Positions 14,286 through 23,455 of a stretch of 64,000 nucleotides of DNA are shown piece by piece. Each line of letters begins with the position of its first letter. Position 1 is the first letter of the stretch. The notes under the pieces are model-generated. The model made no database searches. It had not been told where the DNA came from and saw nothing but the letters and a program-made list of their open reading frames with translations. A program made the translations under genes and the position numbers. Source of the DNA: Nevskiales bacterium (GTDB taxonomy: Bacteria > Pseudomonadota > Gammaproteobacteria > Nevskiales > Nevskiaceae); assembly GCA_028698335.1 (NCBI GenBank), contig JAQVDP010000004.1:62001-126000 (forward strand), given 5' to 3'.

Positions 14286-16664
14286 ATGGTGACGCCGGTG
14301 TCCGGTACGCGCCGTTCAGAGCGGTTGCTCGGCTGGGTCAGCATGCTGGTCTACGGGCGGCGGCGGCTGACGTTCGCATTGCTGCTGGCGCTGACCGGGG
14401 CACTGCTCGCGTCGGCGCTGCAGCTCCAGCCCGACGCCGGCTTCGAGAAACAGATTCCGCTCGACCACCCCTACATGGAGGTCTTCAAGCAGTACGAAGA
14501 GGCCTTCGGCGGCGCCAACCTGATCTCCGTGGCGCTGATCAACCACGACGGCGACATCTATCAGGGGCATTTTCTCGAAACGCTGCGCCAGGTCACCGAC
14601 GCGGTGTTCTTCCTGCCCGGCGTCGATCGCTCGCGGGTGTCGTCGCTGTTCACGCCGGGGGTCCGCTACATCGAGATCGTCGAGGGCGGTTTCGAGTCGG
14701 GCGACGTCGTTCCGCGGGACTATCGCCCCACCCCCGCGATGCTGTCGGACATCCGTGCCAACGTCGCCAAGGCCGGCGTCATCGGTCGGCTGGTGTCTCT
14801 GGACCAGCACGGTGCGATGGTGGTCGCCGAGCTGCTGGAGCACGACCCGACCACGGGTGCCAAGCTTGACTATCGCGCAGTCGCCGACCGCCTCGAGGCG
14901 ATCCGCAAGCAGTACGCGGACGAGGGTATTTCGATCCACGTCATCGGCTTCGCCAAGGTCGTCGGCGACGTCACCGACGCCAGCCGCGAGGTCATGGGGT
15001 ATTTCGGTGTGGCCGTCATTGCGACGCTGCTGCTGCTCTGGCTGTTCTGCGGCTCCATCCGCCTGGCGCTGTTGCCGCTGATGGCCGCGGTTGCCGCGGT
15101 GATCTGGGAACTCGGCTTGTTGCAGCTGGCAGGTTTCGGTCTCGATCCGTTCGCGATCCTGGTGCCGTTTCTGATCCTGTCGGTGGGCGTCTCCCACGGG
15201 GTTCAGTACATCAACGCCTGGGGACACGAGGTCTCCGAGAACGGCCGCGATTCCTACGCAGCGTCGCTCGAAACCTTCCGGCATCTGTTCATCCCCGGCA
15301 CGGTGGCCATCGTCACCGATGTTGTCGGTTTCGCCACGCTGGGCTTCATCCAGATCGACATCGTCCGCGAAATGGCCTGGAACGCCGCGATGGGCATGGC
15401 GGCGGTGATCGTGACCAACAAGATCATGCTGCCGATCGTGCTGTCATGGGTCCATTTGCACGACCTCGAGCGGTTCCGGCGGCAGGCGCATCGGCGCAGC
15501 GAGCTGATGGACGGATGGTGGCGCCGGCTGTCGGTGTTCGCGACCGCGCGTGCTGCCGTGCCGATGCTGATCGTCGCGTCCGCCGCACTGGCGTGGTCGG
15601 TGTGGATGTATCCACAGCTGACCGTCGGCGACAGCCAGGCCGGCGTCCCGGAACTGCGCCCGGACAGCCGCTACAACCGCGATTCACGCATCATCAGCGA
15701 ACATTTCGCGATCGGTGTCGACCTGCTCAAGGTCATGTCCGAGGCCGGCGAGTACGGCTGCGTCGATCCCGGGAAGATGGAGGAGATCGACCGCTTTGCC
15801 TGGCACATGCGTAACACGCCGGGTGTGCAGTCCGTGCTGTCGCTGCCACAACTGGCCCGCCAGGTCCGCTCGGCATGGCTGGAAGGATCGCCGAAGTGGC
15901 GGGTGTTGCCGAGAACCCAGGGGGGACTCGCGCATCTGGTCTCGGCCATTCCGAGCTCGATGGGGCTGAACAATCCGGATTGCAGCGTGATGCCGGTCCT
16001 GATCTTCACCGCCGACCATCGGGCGGACACCATCGACGGCATCGTCGATGCGGTCAAGGCCTTCAACCGGGACAATGCCGGCGGCGGCGTGGCGTTCAGG
16101 CTGGCTTCGGGCAACGTCGGTGTGATGGCCGCTACCAACGAAGTGATCCGCTCCCGTGAAATCGTTGTGATTCTCTGGGTCCATGCCACGCTGGCGTTGT
16201 TCGCCTGGCTGTCGTTCCGGACTGCGACAGCGGTCGCCTGCATCGTCTCGCCGCTGGTGTTGTGTTCGTTGCTGACCTATGCGCTGATGGCAACCCTCGG
16301 CATCGGCATGAAACCGGCGACCCTACCCGTCGCTGCATTCGGGGTCGGCATCGGTGTCGACTACAGCATTTACCTGTGGAGCGTTCTGGCGCGCCATCTC
16401 GAATATCAGCCGCTACGGGATGCGTACTTCGAGGCGCTGCGGCATACCGGCAAGGCGGTGGTTTTCACCTCGGCGTCGTTGCTGCTGAGCGTCTTCACCT
16501 GGTTGTTTTCGGGGCTGCAGTTCCAGGCGGACATGGGCCTGCTGCTGCTGTTCATGTTCACGACCAATCTGCTCGGCGCCATCCTGCTGCTGCCGGCGTT
16601 GGCATGGCTGATCACGCGCCGGCGTGTGGCGGCCGAACTCGACGGCGCAAGCGCCGTCCAATGA
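14286..16664 (+). CDS. MMPL-family RND transporter
   Basis: A 792-residue membrane transporter with the two-fold MMPL layout: TM1 (residues ~28-48), a periplasmic domain, a TM bundle with SVGVSHGVQYINAW, a second periplasmic domain, and a last bundle with GVGIGVDYSIYLWSVL. Proteins of this type are often encoded with DUF1329 proteins in Nevskiales, pseudomonads and relatives, and are thought to move hydrophobic compounds or lipids. The DUF1329 gene follows directly. The Shine-Dalgarno before ATG 14286 is weak. Cargo unknown. Confidence 0.88.
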   Translation: MVTPVSGTRRSERLLGWVSMLVYGRRRLTFALLLALTGALLASALQLQPDAGFEKQIPLDHPYMEVFKQYEEAFGGANLISVALINHDGDIYQGHFLETLRQVTDAVFFLPGVDRSRVSSLFTPGVRYIEIVEGGFESGDVVPRDYRPTPAMLSDIRANVAKAGVIGRLVSLDQHGAMVVAELLEHDPTTGAKLDYRAVADRLEAIRKQYADEGISIHVIGFAKVVGDVTDASREVMGYFGVAVIATLLLLWLFCGSIRLALLPLMAAVAAVIWELGLLQLAGFGLDPFAILVPFLILSVGVSHGVQYINAWGHEVSENGRDSYAASLETFRHLFIPGTVAIVTDVVGFATLGFIQIDIVREMAWNAAMGMAAVIVTNKIMLPIVLSWVHLHDLERFRRQAHRRSELMDGWWRRLSVFATARAAVPMLIVASAALAWSVWMYPQLTVGDSQAGVPELRPDSRYNRDSRIISEHFAIGVDLLKVMSEAGEYGCVDPGKMEEIDRFAWHMRNTPGVQSVLSLPQLARQVRSAWLEGSPKWRVLPRTQGGLAHLVSAIPSSMGLNNPDCSVMPVLIFTADHRADTIDGIVDAVKAFNRDNAGGGVAFRLASGNVGVMAATNEVIRSREIVVILWVHATLALFAWLSFRTATAVACIVSPLVLCSLLTYALMATLGIGMKPATLPVAAFGVGIGVDYSIYLWSVLARHLEYQPLRDAYFEALRHTGKAVVFTSASLLLSVFTWLFSGLQFQADMGLLLLFMFTTNLLGAILLLPALAWLITRRRVAAELDGASAVQ

Positions 16665-16711
16665 CAGACAGACTGCCGCATTCGCCGCCCGCGGATGCCG
16701 ATGGAGAGGAG

Positions 16712-18091
16712 ATGATCCGGATCAAAACGCAATACGCTTCCTCGCGCCGGTCGCTGGCCGCGGCCCTGTTGCTGACGGCGTGGCTCGTGCCGGCCACTCC
16801 GGCCCTTCCGGCGGTGACGGAGGATCAGGCGCAGGCACTCGGCAAGACGCTGACGCCGATCGGCGCGGAGCGTGCGGGCAATGCCGACGGCAGCATTCCG
16901 GAATGGACCGGCGGCCTGCCCAAGCACGACATGAAGCGTGGCGAGAACCCCTACGCCGACGACAAGCCCCTGTTCGTGATCACGGCGCAGAATGTCGACA
17001 AGTACGCCCGCTTCCTGTCCGAAGGCCACAAGGCGCTGTTCAGGACCTTCCCCGACTACAAGATGCTGATCTATCCGTCGCGTCGGTCGGCCTCGTACCC
17101 GCAGTGGTTCTACGATGCGACCCGGCGCAACGCAACCGGGGTCAAGCTGACCGACGACGGCTACGGGTTCTGCTGCGCGGCGCAGGGATATCCCTTCCCC
17201 ATTCCCGGGAACGGCACCGAAGTGATGTGGAATCACATCATGCGCTACAACACCAAGGGCTATAAGGGCTATCTGAATTCCGCGGCGACCGCGGCCGACG
17301 GTTCGTACGTGATCGAGCGCAGCTATCTGGAGCTCAGCTACGTCTACAACAACGTCAAGTCCACGGTCGAATCCCTCGGGGGGATGAACCTGTATGCGCT
17401 GACCAAGACAGTCGCTCCGCCGAACAAGGCCGGCGAAGCGCATCTACTGCATGTGCCGATCGACCGCATCAAGGACCAGACCGGGGTCTGGGTCTACAAC
17501 GCCAGCGTCGGGCGTGCCCGTCGCATCGGCGAGGTCGGCTACGACAACCCCCTCTACGACGGTCTGATGACGCACGACCAGATCGACATGTTCAACGGCC
17601 CGCTGGATCGCTACACGATCAAGCTGCTCGGCAAGCGCGACATGGTGATTCCGTACAACAGCTACAAGCTCTACGATCCGAAGCTGAAGTACAGGCAGAT
17701 CATCACCCCCGGTCATATCAACCAGGATCTGGCGCGCTACGAACTCCACCGGGTCTGGGTCATCGAGGCGGAAGTCCGGCCCGGGTTCTCGCATCGCTAC
17801 AAGAAGCGGGTGTTCTACGTCGACGAGGATTCGTGGATCGTTCACCTGCAGGACATCTACGACGAGCGCGATCAGTTCTGGCGCACCGCCGAATCCCATT
17901 CGGTCACTTTCACCGACGGACCGCTGGTCATCAACGGTGTGCAGGTGCACTACGATCTGCAGTCACGTCGTTATGTCATCCTCAACCTCACCAACGAGGA
18001 ACGCCGGCTGATCGAATACGACTGGGAGGCCGAGCCGGGCTACTTCACGCCGGGCATGCTCAAGCGCTTTGCGAGCTCGTCGCAAAAGTGA
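16712..18091 (+). CDS. DUF1329 periplasmic/outer-membrane protein
   Basis: A 459-residue DUF1329 protein. Residues 1-34 are a signal peptide (SLAAALLLTAWLVPATPALP). The family segments GNADGSIPEWTGGLP, RRSASYPQWFYDATRRNAT, PVPID-like HVPIDRIKDQTGVWVY and YELHRVWVIEAEVRPG are present. The fold resembles lipoprotein carriers, so it may hand a hydrophobic cargo between the MMPL transporter and the outer membrane. The usual third partner, a DUF1302 protein, is absent. ATG at 16712 was chosen for its GAGAGGA Shine-Dalgarno; an in-frame ATG at 16661 would overlap the transporter gene. Confidence 0.88.
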   Translation: MIRIKTQYASSRRSLAAALLLTAWLVPATPALPAVTEDQAQALGKTLTPIGAERAGNADGSIPEWTGGLPKHDMKRGENPYADDKPLFVITAQNVDKYARFLSEGHKALFRTFPDYKMLIYPSRRSASYPQWFYDATRRNATGVKLTDDGYGFCCAAQGYPFPIPGNGTEVMWNHIMRYNTKGYKGYLNSAATAADGSYVIERSYLELSYVYNNVKSTVESLGGMNLYALTKTVAPPNKAGEAHLLHVPIDRIKDQTGVWVYNASVGRARRIGEVGYDNPLYDGLMTHDQIDMFNGPLDRYTIKLLGKRDMVIPYNSYKLYDPKLKYRQIITPGHINQDLARYELHRVWVIEAEVRPGFSHRYKKRVFYVDEDSWIVHLQDIYDERDQFWRTAESHSVTFTDGPLVINGVQVHYDLQSRRYVILNLTNEERRLIEYDWEAEPGYFTPGMLKRFASSSQK

Positions 18092-18098
18092 TACGCCG

Positions 18099-18117
18099 AC
18101 GCCCGCCGGGCGGGCGT
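18099..18117 (+). terminator. Hairpin after the DUF1329 gene
   Basis: ACGCCCG and CGGGCGT with a five-base loop, seven bases after the stop codon. There is no T-run, so it is a weak or factor-assisted terminator. Confidence 0.4.
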
Positions 18118-18228
18118 GTGCGCGTTCCGGAGTTCAGGACGAATTCATGTTGTCAACCCTATTCTGACGGCCATTCCACTGCCGCAGGCCGCGTGTCCGA
18201 CCATGTTCCGCTTCCGTTCCCACGCCAT

Positions 18229-18330
18229 CGCACAGCGCCGTCACGCAACGGGTTCCCCGGTGCCGGCAGCCGCCGGGGCGAGGCCGCGCGGCCCGTGGAC
18301 GCAAAGCCGGGCGATCACTACAGTAGGCCC
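18229..18330 (+). promoter_or_regulatory. Possible degenerate c-di-GMP-I (GEMM) riboswitch-like leader
   Basis: The leader of the PepSY gene contains GGACGCAAAGCC (18297-18308), the most conserved block of GEMM-I riboswitches, and CGCACAGCGC upstream, similar to the GEMM 5' strand. A GGGC/GCCC pair follows. The GNRA-loop helix and the 3' closing strand are not convincing, and the element runs straight into the ATG. Treat as a weak candidate. Confidence 0.25.
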
Positions 18331-18627
18331 ATGCTTCGATCGTTACTGATCCGCGGCCTGTGTATCGCCAGCCTCTGCAGCAGCCTTCCCGCTCTGGCCC
18401 TCGGGCCGGATGCGCCGTTGCGCCGTCTGCCGCCCAGCCGGCAGGAAGCACCGCTGCGGCAGCCGGATCTCCAGACGCTGAATCCGCGCCTGACCCCCAG
18501 CCAGGCGGCGCGTCAGGTGCAGCAGGAGTATGGCGGTCGCATCCTGGCAGTCCAGCCGGCCGGAGCGGGCTACCGGGTCAAGGTCCTCAAGGACGGCGAA
18601 GTACGCACCTACATCGTGGATCCGTGA
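18331..18627 (+). CDS. Small secreted PepSY-like protein
   Basis: A 98-residue exported protein. The signal peptide (LLIRGLCIASLCSSLPALAL) is followed by a Pro/Arg-rich linker and a C-terminal PepSY-like domain (LTPSQAARQVQQEYGGRILA, GYRVKVLKDGEVRTYIVD). PepSY proteins bind or inhibit peptidases, or act as accessory sensors. It precedes a response regulator and histidine kinase by about 80 bases, an arrangement common in gammaproteobacteria, so it may modulate that sensor from the periplasm. ATG at 18331. Confidence 0.82.
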   Translation: MLRSLLIRGLCIASLCSSLPALALGPDAPLRRLPPSRQEAPLRQPDLQTLNPRLTPSQAARQVQQEYGGRILAVQPAGAGYRVKVLKDGEVRTYIVDP

Positions 18628-18706
18628 ACCCGACGAAACTCCGGATGTGACCCCGGTCACAATCCGCCCGAACCCGGCAGCAGACTGCATAGAAGGATCG
18701 ATACGC

Positions 18707-19384
18707 ATGCGTGTACTTGTCATCGAGGACGACCCCGACCTGCTCGACCAGCTGCGGCGTTTCCTCAGCGCCGACGGATTCGCGGTCGATACCGCGGCCG
18801 AAGGTGAACAGGGTGCCTATATGGCACAGGAATATCCCACCGACATCGCCATTGTCGACCTCGGTCTTCCGGGCGTGGCCGGCATCGACATCATCCGTCA
18901 GGTCCGCAAGGAGGGGCGCAAATATCCGATCCTGATCCTCACGGCCCGGGACGGCTGGGAATCGAAGGTCGAGGGCCTCGAGGCCGGTGCCGACGACTAT
19001 CTGGTCAAGCCCTTCCATCGCGAAGAGCTGCTGGCACGGGTGCGCGCGCTGGTTCGTCGCGCCGGCGGCTGGACCAGCGCCCGCCTGACGTCGGGCCCCT
19101 ACGTCGTCGACACCGGGGCGAAGACGATCACCGCGGACGGGCGCCCGGTCGACCTCACCAGCTACGAGTATCGTGTCCTCGAATATCTCCTGACCCAGGC
19201 CGGCAAGGTCGTATCGAAGTCCGAACTGACCGAGCATCTGTACACGGAGGACGAGGAGCGGGACAGCAACGTCATCGAGGTCTTCATCCGGCGCCTGCGC
19301 TCGAAGCTCGACCCCGAAAGCCAGTACAACCCGATCACGACCATCCGCGGCGCCGGCTACCGCTGGGATCTGCCGCGCGACTGA
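18707..19384 (+). CDS. OmpR/PhoP-family response regulator
   Basis: A 225-residue two-component regulator. The receiver domain has acidic pocket EDD (7-9), phospho-acceptor D51 in AIVDLGLPG, and K101 in YLVKPF. The C-terminal winged helix includes LTSYEYRVLEYLLTQAGKVV and SNVIEVFIRRLRSKL. It is closest in layout to PhoP/QseB. ATG at 18707 gives the standard length. It is cotranscribed with the kinase 50 bases downstream and probably with the PepSY gene upstream. Confidence 0.93.
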   Translation: MRVLVIEDDPDLLDQLRRFLSADGFAVDTAAEGEQGAYMAQEYPTDIAIVDLGLPGVAGIDIIRQVRKEGRKYPILILTARDGWESKVEGLEAGADDYLVKPFHREELLARVRALVRRAGGWTSARLTSGPYVVDTGAKTITADGRPVDLTSYEYRVLEYLLTQAGKVVSKSELTEHLYTEDEERDSNVIEVFIRRLRSKLDPESQYNPITTIRGAGYRWDLPRD

Positions 19385-19434
19385 TGGGTTCCGCACATCG
19401 GCGCGAGCCGCTCCTTTTCGCCTGCTGAACGGCC

Positions 19435-20817
19435 ATGCGTCCGGCCTGGCTCAAGCCCGAGCACCTCAATTCCCTGCGGGTCCGCCTGCTGATCTCGACG
19501 GTCGCGATCCTGGCCGCGTTCGGCGGACTGTCCGGGCTGACGCTGGAGCGAGCCTTCGCCAGCGGTCTGCTGCAGGCCCAGCAGGACAAGCTCCAGACGC
19601 TGGTCTACTCGCTCCTGGGTGCCGCCTCGCCCGCGATCGACGGGGATCTGACCATCGCCAGCGAGGCCATCCCCGATCCACGCCTGCGTCAACCCCTTTC
19701 CGGCCTTGAGGCGGCGTTGTTCAACGAGGAAGGCATCATCGTCTGGAGTTCGTCGGGCGACTTCCTGCGGCTGCCGCCGCCGGATACGCCGCTGGTCGGC
19801 GAGTGGCAGTTCCGCCGGCTCGACGAACCGCGGGCGTTCTCGTTGTCGTTCGGACTGCGCTGGATCGACACTGCGGACGATCCCCGGCGCTACACCGTCG
19901 TCGTCCTCGAAGACGCGGCTGCATTCGATCGCCAGTTGTCGGTTTTCCGCAACACGCTGTGGGCGTGGCTGGTCGCGCTGCTGGTCGCGTTGACCGCCGG
20001 TCTGCTGACGCTGATGCGCTGGGGCCTGTCGCCGCTGCGGCGGCTCGGCACCGAGCTGCAGGCCGTCGAATCCGGACGGCAACAACAGATCGACGGCCGT
20101 TATCCGGAGGAACTGCAGCCGCTGACCCGCGATCTGAATGCGATGATCGTCAACGAGCGGCATCAGCAGACGCGCTATCGCAACGCGCTCGGCGATCTCG
20201 CCCACAGCCTGAAAACACCGCTGGCCGTCCTGCGCGGGCTCGGGACCGAAGCGGACCTGGCCGAAGCGCATCGCCGCCAGCTCGACGAGCAGGTCGGGCG
20301 GATGCTGCATATCGTCGATCACCAGCTGCAGCGTGCGGCCGCCGCCGGTTCCCGGACGCTGACCGAACCGGTCGCGCTGCGCCCGCTGGCCGACAAGCTG
20401 CTCGCCGCGCTGAGCAAGGTCTACGCCGACAAGCAGCTGCGCTTCACCAATCGCGTGGATCCGGCACTGCAGATTCGTGCCGACCAGGGCGACCTGTACG
20501 AGCTGCTCGGCAATCTGCTCGACAACGCCGCCAAGTACGGTCGAGACGAGGTCTCGATCGACGCCGGAATCCGTGACGGCAACTATGTCATCACGGTCGA
20601 CGACGGTGGCCCCGGGTTTCCGCCGGACGCCACCGCCCTGATCGAACGCGGCGCACGCGCCGACACCCGCGAGCCCGGTCAGGGCCTTGGCCTTGCAGCC
20701 GTCTCCGACATCATCGGCGCCTACGGCGGTACGCTGGCCTTGCTGCGTTCAGCACTCGGCGGCGCACGGGTCGAGGTGACCTTGCCGCCGCACGCGGTTA
20801 CTGCGAAACGCGGATGA
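19435..20817 (+). CDS. PhoQ-like sensor histidine kinase
   Basis: A 460-residue membrane histidine kinase. TM1 (~15-35) and TM2 (~178-200) flank a periplasmic sensor domain, followed by HAMP, H-box [14 protein letters not shown] (phospho-accepting H257), N-box [13 protein letters not shown], and G-boxes VDDGGPGFP and GQGLGLAAV. It phosphorylates the upstream response regulator. The H-box wording AHSLKTPL is typical of PhoQ-type kinases. Its ligand is unknown. The last 20 bases overlap orn, which is convergent. Confidence 0.93.
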   Translation: MRPAWLKPEHLNSLRVRLLISTVAILAAFGGLSGLTLERAFASGLLQAQQDKLQTLVYSLLGAASPAIDGDLTIASEAIPDPRLRQPLSGLEAALFNEEGIIVWSSSGDFLRLPPPDTPLVGEWQFRRLDEPRAFSLSFGLRWIDTADDPRRYTVVVLEDAAAFDRQLSVFRNTLWAWLVALLVALTAGLLTLMRWGLSPLRRLGTELQAVESGRQQQIDGRYPEELQPLTRDLNAMIVNERHQQTRYRNALGDLAHSLKTPLAVLRGLGTEADLAEAHRRQLDEQVGRMLHIVDHQLQRAAAAGSRTLTEPVALRPLADKLLAALSKVYADKQLRFTNRVDPALQIRADQGDLYELLGNLLDNAAKYGRDEVSIDAGIRDGNYVITVDDGGPGFPPDATALIERGARADTREPGQGLGLAAVSDIIGAYGGTLALLRSALGGARVEVTLPPHAVTAKRG

Positions 20818-21349
20818 AATGTTCGCGGTAGTACCGCAGCTCGTCGATCGAATCACGGATGTCGTCGAGCGCCAGGTGTGACGACTTCTTCTTGAACCCG
20901 CCGGCCAGCAGCGGCGCCCAGCGTGCGCACAGCTCCTTGAGCGTGCTGACGTCGAGATTGCGGTAGTGGAAGTGGCGTTCGAGGTCCGGCATCCAGCGGG
21001 CCAGGAAGCGCCGGTCCTGGCAGATCGAGTTGCCGCACATCGGTGATGCCCCTGCGACCGTCCACTGCTGCAGGAAGTCCAGCGTCATGCGCTCGGCCTG
21101 CGCCTCGCCGATGGTGCTTTCGCGCACGCGCTGCACCAGCCCGGAGCCGTTGTGCTGGCGCGTGTTCCATTCATCCATCGCGTCGAGCTCGGTCTCCGCC
21201 TGGGAAATCGCGATGACCGGTCCCTCGGCGAGGATTTCCAGTTGTGGATCGGTCACGACGGTGGCGATCTCGATGATGCGGTGCTGCTCGGGGATCAAGC
21301 CGGTCATTTCCAGGTCGATCCAGATAAGATGGCGTGCGTCGGCAGGCAT
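20798..21349 (-). CDS. orn: Oligoribonuclease
   Basis: A 183-residue DEDDh exonuclease that degrades two- to five-nucleotide RNAs, including pGpG from c-di-GMP turnover. Motifs: WIDLEMTGL (D12, E14), [12 protein letters not shown] for the third acidic residue, and [11 protein letters not shown] with the catalytic His and final Asp. Length is that of E. coli Orn. It is convergent with, and slightly overlaps, the sensor kinase gene. Confidence 0.96.
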   Translation of the reverse strand: MPADARHLIWIDLEMTGLIPEQHRIIEIATVVTDPQLEILAEGPVIAISQAETELDAMDEWNTRQHNGSGLVQRVRESTIGEAQAERMTLDFLQQWTVAGASPMCGNSICQDRRFLARWMPDLERHFHYRNLDVSTLKELCARWAPLLAGGFKKKSSHLALDDIRDSIDELRYYREHFIRVSQ

Positions 21350-21524
21350 GATCAGCGCGGGTCCTGAGTCTGGAGTGGGCGGCGGGCCGTGATCGGCGCC
21401 GCATGAGGCATGTTGATCATGATACGGGGCGCGGGTCGGCTCGGCATCCTCTGCGCCCTTTCAGGCTTGCCGTGCGGAGTTGCCGCGGCGTGCCATTGTC
21501 CAACTCGCGAGGAATCCACTGTCC

Positions 21525-22376
21525 ATGCACGAAACGATCGCCGTTGTCTTCGACTTTGACGACACGCTCGCTCCCGACACGACCTCCGGGTTCCTGCGGG
21601 ACAGCGGCATGGCCGATGTCGGGCGTTTCTGGAAGGAGGACGTCGATCCGCTGATCACGCGGGACGACTGGGATCCGGTTCCGGCCTATCTCCACCGGAT
21701 GATCGAAGCCGGTCGCAGCGGACAGATGGCGCCACTGACCCGCGCGCGACTGGAAGACTGGGGTCGGCGGGCCCCGATTCATCCCGGGGTCGAAACCCTG
21801 TTCGGGCGCCTGCGCGATGCGGCACGCGACGCCAATCCGCGCGCGAACCTCGAGTTCTACGTGATCTCCAGCGGGATCGGCGACATCCTCCGGTCGACCC
21901 GGATCGCCGGCGAGTTCAATCAGATCTGGGCATCGGAACTGCACTATGGAGACGACGGTGCGGCAGTCTGCGCCCGGCGTGTGATCAGCTTCACCGACAA
22001 GACCCGCTATCTGTTTCACATCCAGAAAGGACTGGTCGGCCCCCAGCACCGGGGCAAGCCCTTCGAGGTCAACCGCAAACTCGCTCCGGAGCAGATGCGC
22101 GTCCCGCTGAACCAGATGATCTTCGTCGGTGACGGTTACACCGACATCCCCTGCTTCTCCCTGCTGCGGCAGCATCGCGGCATGCCGATCGCGGTCTACG
22201 ACAAGGGCCGTGAGGAAAAATGGGGCAACGCCTTCCAGTTCGTCAGGGACGGACGCGTGGCCAACCTGCATTCCGCCGACTACCGCGACGATTCCGACCT
22301 GAGTACCTTCCTGGCGATGGCGGTGCGCAGCATGGCGACCGATCTGGCGCTGTCCGCCAGGGCCTACCAGGGATAG
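21525..22376 (+). CDS. HAD-superfamily phosphatase
   Basis: A 283-residue HAD-family hydrolase. Motif I is FDFDDTLAP (nucleophile D10, general acid D12), motif II FYVISSG, and the final acidic motif GDGYTDIPCF follows the conserved Lys region. The cap is large. Specificity is unknown; the layout resembles serine-phosphatase-like and PHOSPHO-type enzymes. ATG at 21525 has a GAGGA Shine-Dalgarno. An upstream TTG would add an unlikely N-terminal tail. Confidence 0.85.
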   Translation: MHETIAVVFDFDDTLAPDTTSGFLRDSGMADVGRFWKEDVDPLITRDDWDPVPAYLHRMIEAGRSGQMAPLTRARLEDWGRRAPIHPGVETLFGRLRDAARDANPRANLEFYVISSGIGDILRSTRIAGEFNQIWASELHYGDDGAAVCARRVISFTDKTRYLFHIQKGLVGPQHRGKPFEVNRKLAPEQMRVPLNQMIFVGDGYTDIPCFSLLRQHRGMPIAVYDKGREEKWGNAFQFVRDGRVANLHSADYRDDSDLSTFLAMAVRSMATDLALSARAYQG

Positions 22377-22432
22377 GCGCGCACCGCGTTTCGGCGGCGT
22401 ACAATCCGCCCCCCGCAACTTGGAAGCATCCG

Positions 22433-22768
22433 ATGTCCGATCTCGCCAAGAAGAAATGCACCCCCTGCGAAGGCGGGGTGCCTCCGCTGGACCTGGCCGC
22501 GGCGATGAAGCTCAAGGGCCAGCTCGACGGACGCTGGAAGATCGTCAGGGACGGCAAGGCCATTCAGGCGACCTTCGATTTCGACAATTACTGGCAGACC
22601 ACCGCGTTCGTCAATGCGGTTGCGTGGATCGCGCACACCCAGGACCATCACCCCGATATCAGCTTCGGCTACAAGCAGTGCACGGTGGGATACTGGACGC
22701 ATGCCCTCGACGGGCTGAGCGAAAACGACTTCATCTGCGCGGCGCAGATCGACGACCTGCTCGACTGA
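22433..22768 (+). CDS. phhB: Pterin-4a-carbinolamine dehydratase
   Basis: A 111-residue dehydratase that recycles the tetrahydropterin cofactor of aromatic amino acid hydroxylases. The N-terminus KKKCTPCEGGVPPL and the central TQDHHPDISFGY with two adjacent histidines are diagnostic of the PhhB/PCD family. No phenylalanine hydroxylase gene is nearby. A TACAAT -10-like hexamer lies about 28 bases upstream, suggesting its own promoter. Confidence 0.93.
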   Translation: MSDLAKKKCTPCEGGVPPLDLAAAMKLKGQLDGRWKIVRDGKAIQATFDFDNYWQTTAFVNAVAWIAHTQDHHPDISFGYKQCTVGYWTHALDGLSENDFICAAQIDDLLD

Positions 22769-22798
22769 GCGCCGTCCCCATCGACGGCCGCGGCGGCA

Positions 22799-23398
22799 TC
22801 AAACCGGCGTGCGACCGCTGAGCGCGTGGGCCAGCGTGCTGCCGTCGACGAACTCGAGCTCGCCGCCCATCGGTACGCCGTGGGCGATCCGGCTCACGCC
22901 GACCTCGCAGGCTCTGGCCATTTCCGTCAGGTAGAACGCGGTCGCCTCGCCCTCGACGGACGGATTGATCGCGATGATCAGTTCGTTGACGTCGCCCCGC
23001 CCCAGCTGCTCGCCGAGCTGGCGCAGGCCGAGTTCGTCGGGACCGATGCCGTCGATCGGCGACAGGCGCCCCATCAACACGAAATACCGTCCGCGGTAGC
23101 CGGTGTTGCTCTCGATCGCGACCAGGTCGGCCGGCCCCTCGACGACACAGATCTGCCCGGTGCTCCGGCGAGACTCGCTGCAATAGCGGCAGCTGTCGTC
23201 CTCGCAGAACATCCGGCAGCTCGGGCAGCGGCTGATTCCGGACAGGGCTTCGCCGATCGCCGCCGACAGCTGCGCCGCGCCGTCGCGGTCGCGATCCAGC
23301 AGGTGAAACGCCATGCGCTGGGCCGATTTCGGACCAACGCCCGGCAGGCGGCGCAGCGATTCGATCAGACGGGTCAGGCGCGGAGAAAAGGTGCTCAC
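22799..23398 (-). CDS. recR: Recombination mediator RecR
   Basis: A 199-residue RecR that helps RecFOR load RecA on gapped DNA. It shows an N-terminal helix-hairpin-helix ([19 protein letters not shown]), a four-Cys zinc finger (C58, C61, C70, C73, with an extra C65), and a Toprim domain ([28 protein letters not shown]). I chose GTG at 23398; a TTG seven codons upstream is possible. dnaX and ybaB, its usual neighbours, are not here. Confidence 0.94.
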   Translation of the reverse strand: MSTFSPRLTRLIESLRRLPGVGPKSAQRMAFHLLDRDRDGAAQLSAAIGEALSGISRCPSCRMFCEDDSCRYCSESRRSTGQICVVEGPADLVAIESNTGYRGRYFVLMGRLSPIDGIGPDELGLRQLGEQLGRGDVNELIIAINPSVEGEATAFYLTEMARACEVGVSRIAHGVPMGGELEFVDGSTLAHALSGRTPV

Positions 23399-23455
23399 GA
23401 TGGGCGATGCAATCGGCAATACGCCGACCGGTCGCGGCGCAGCACCTAGGATACC

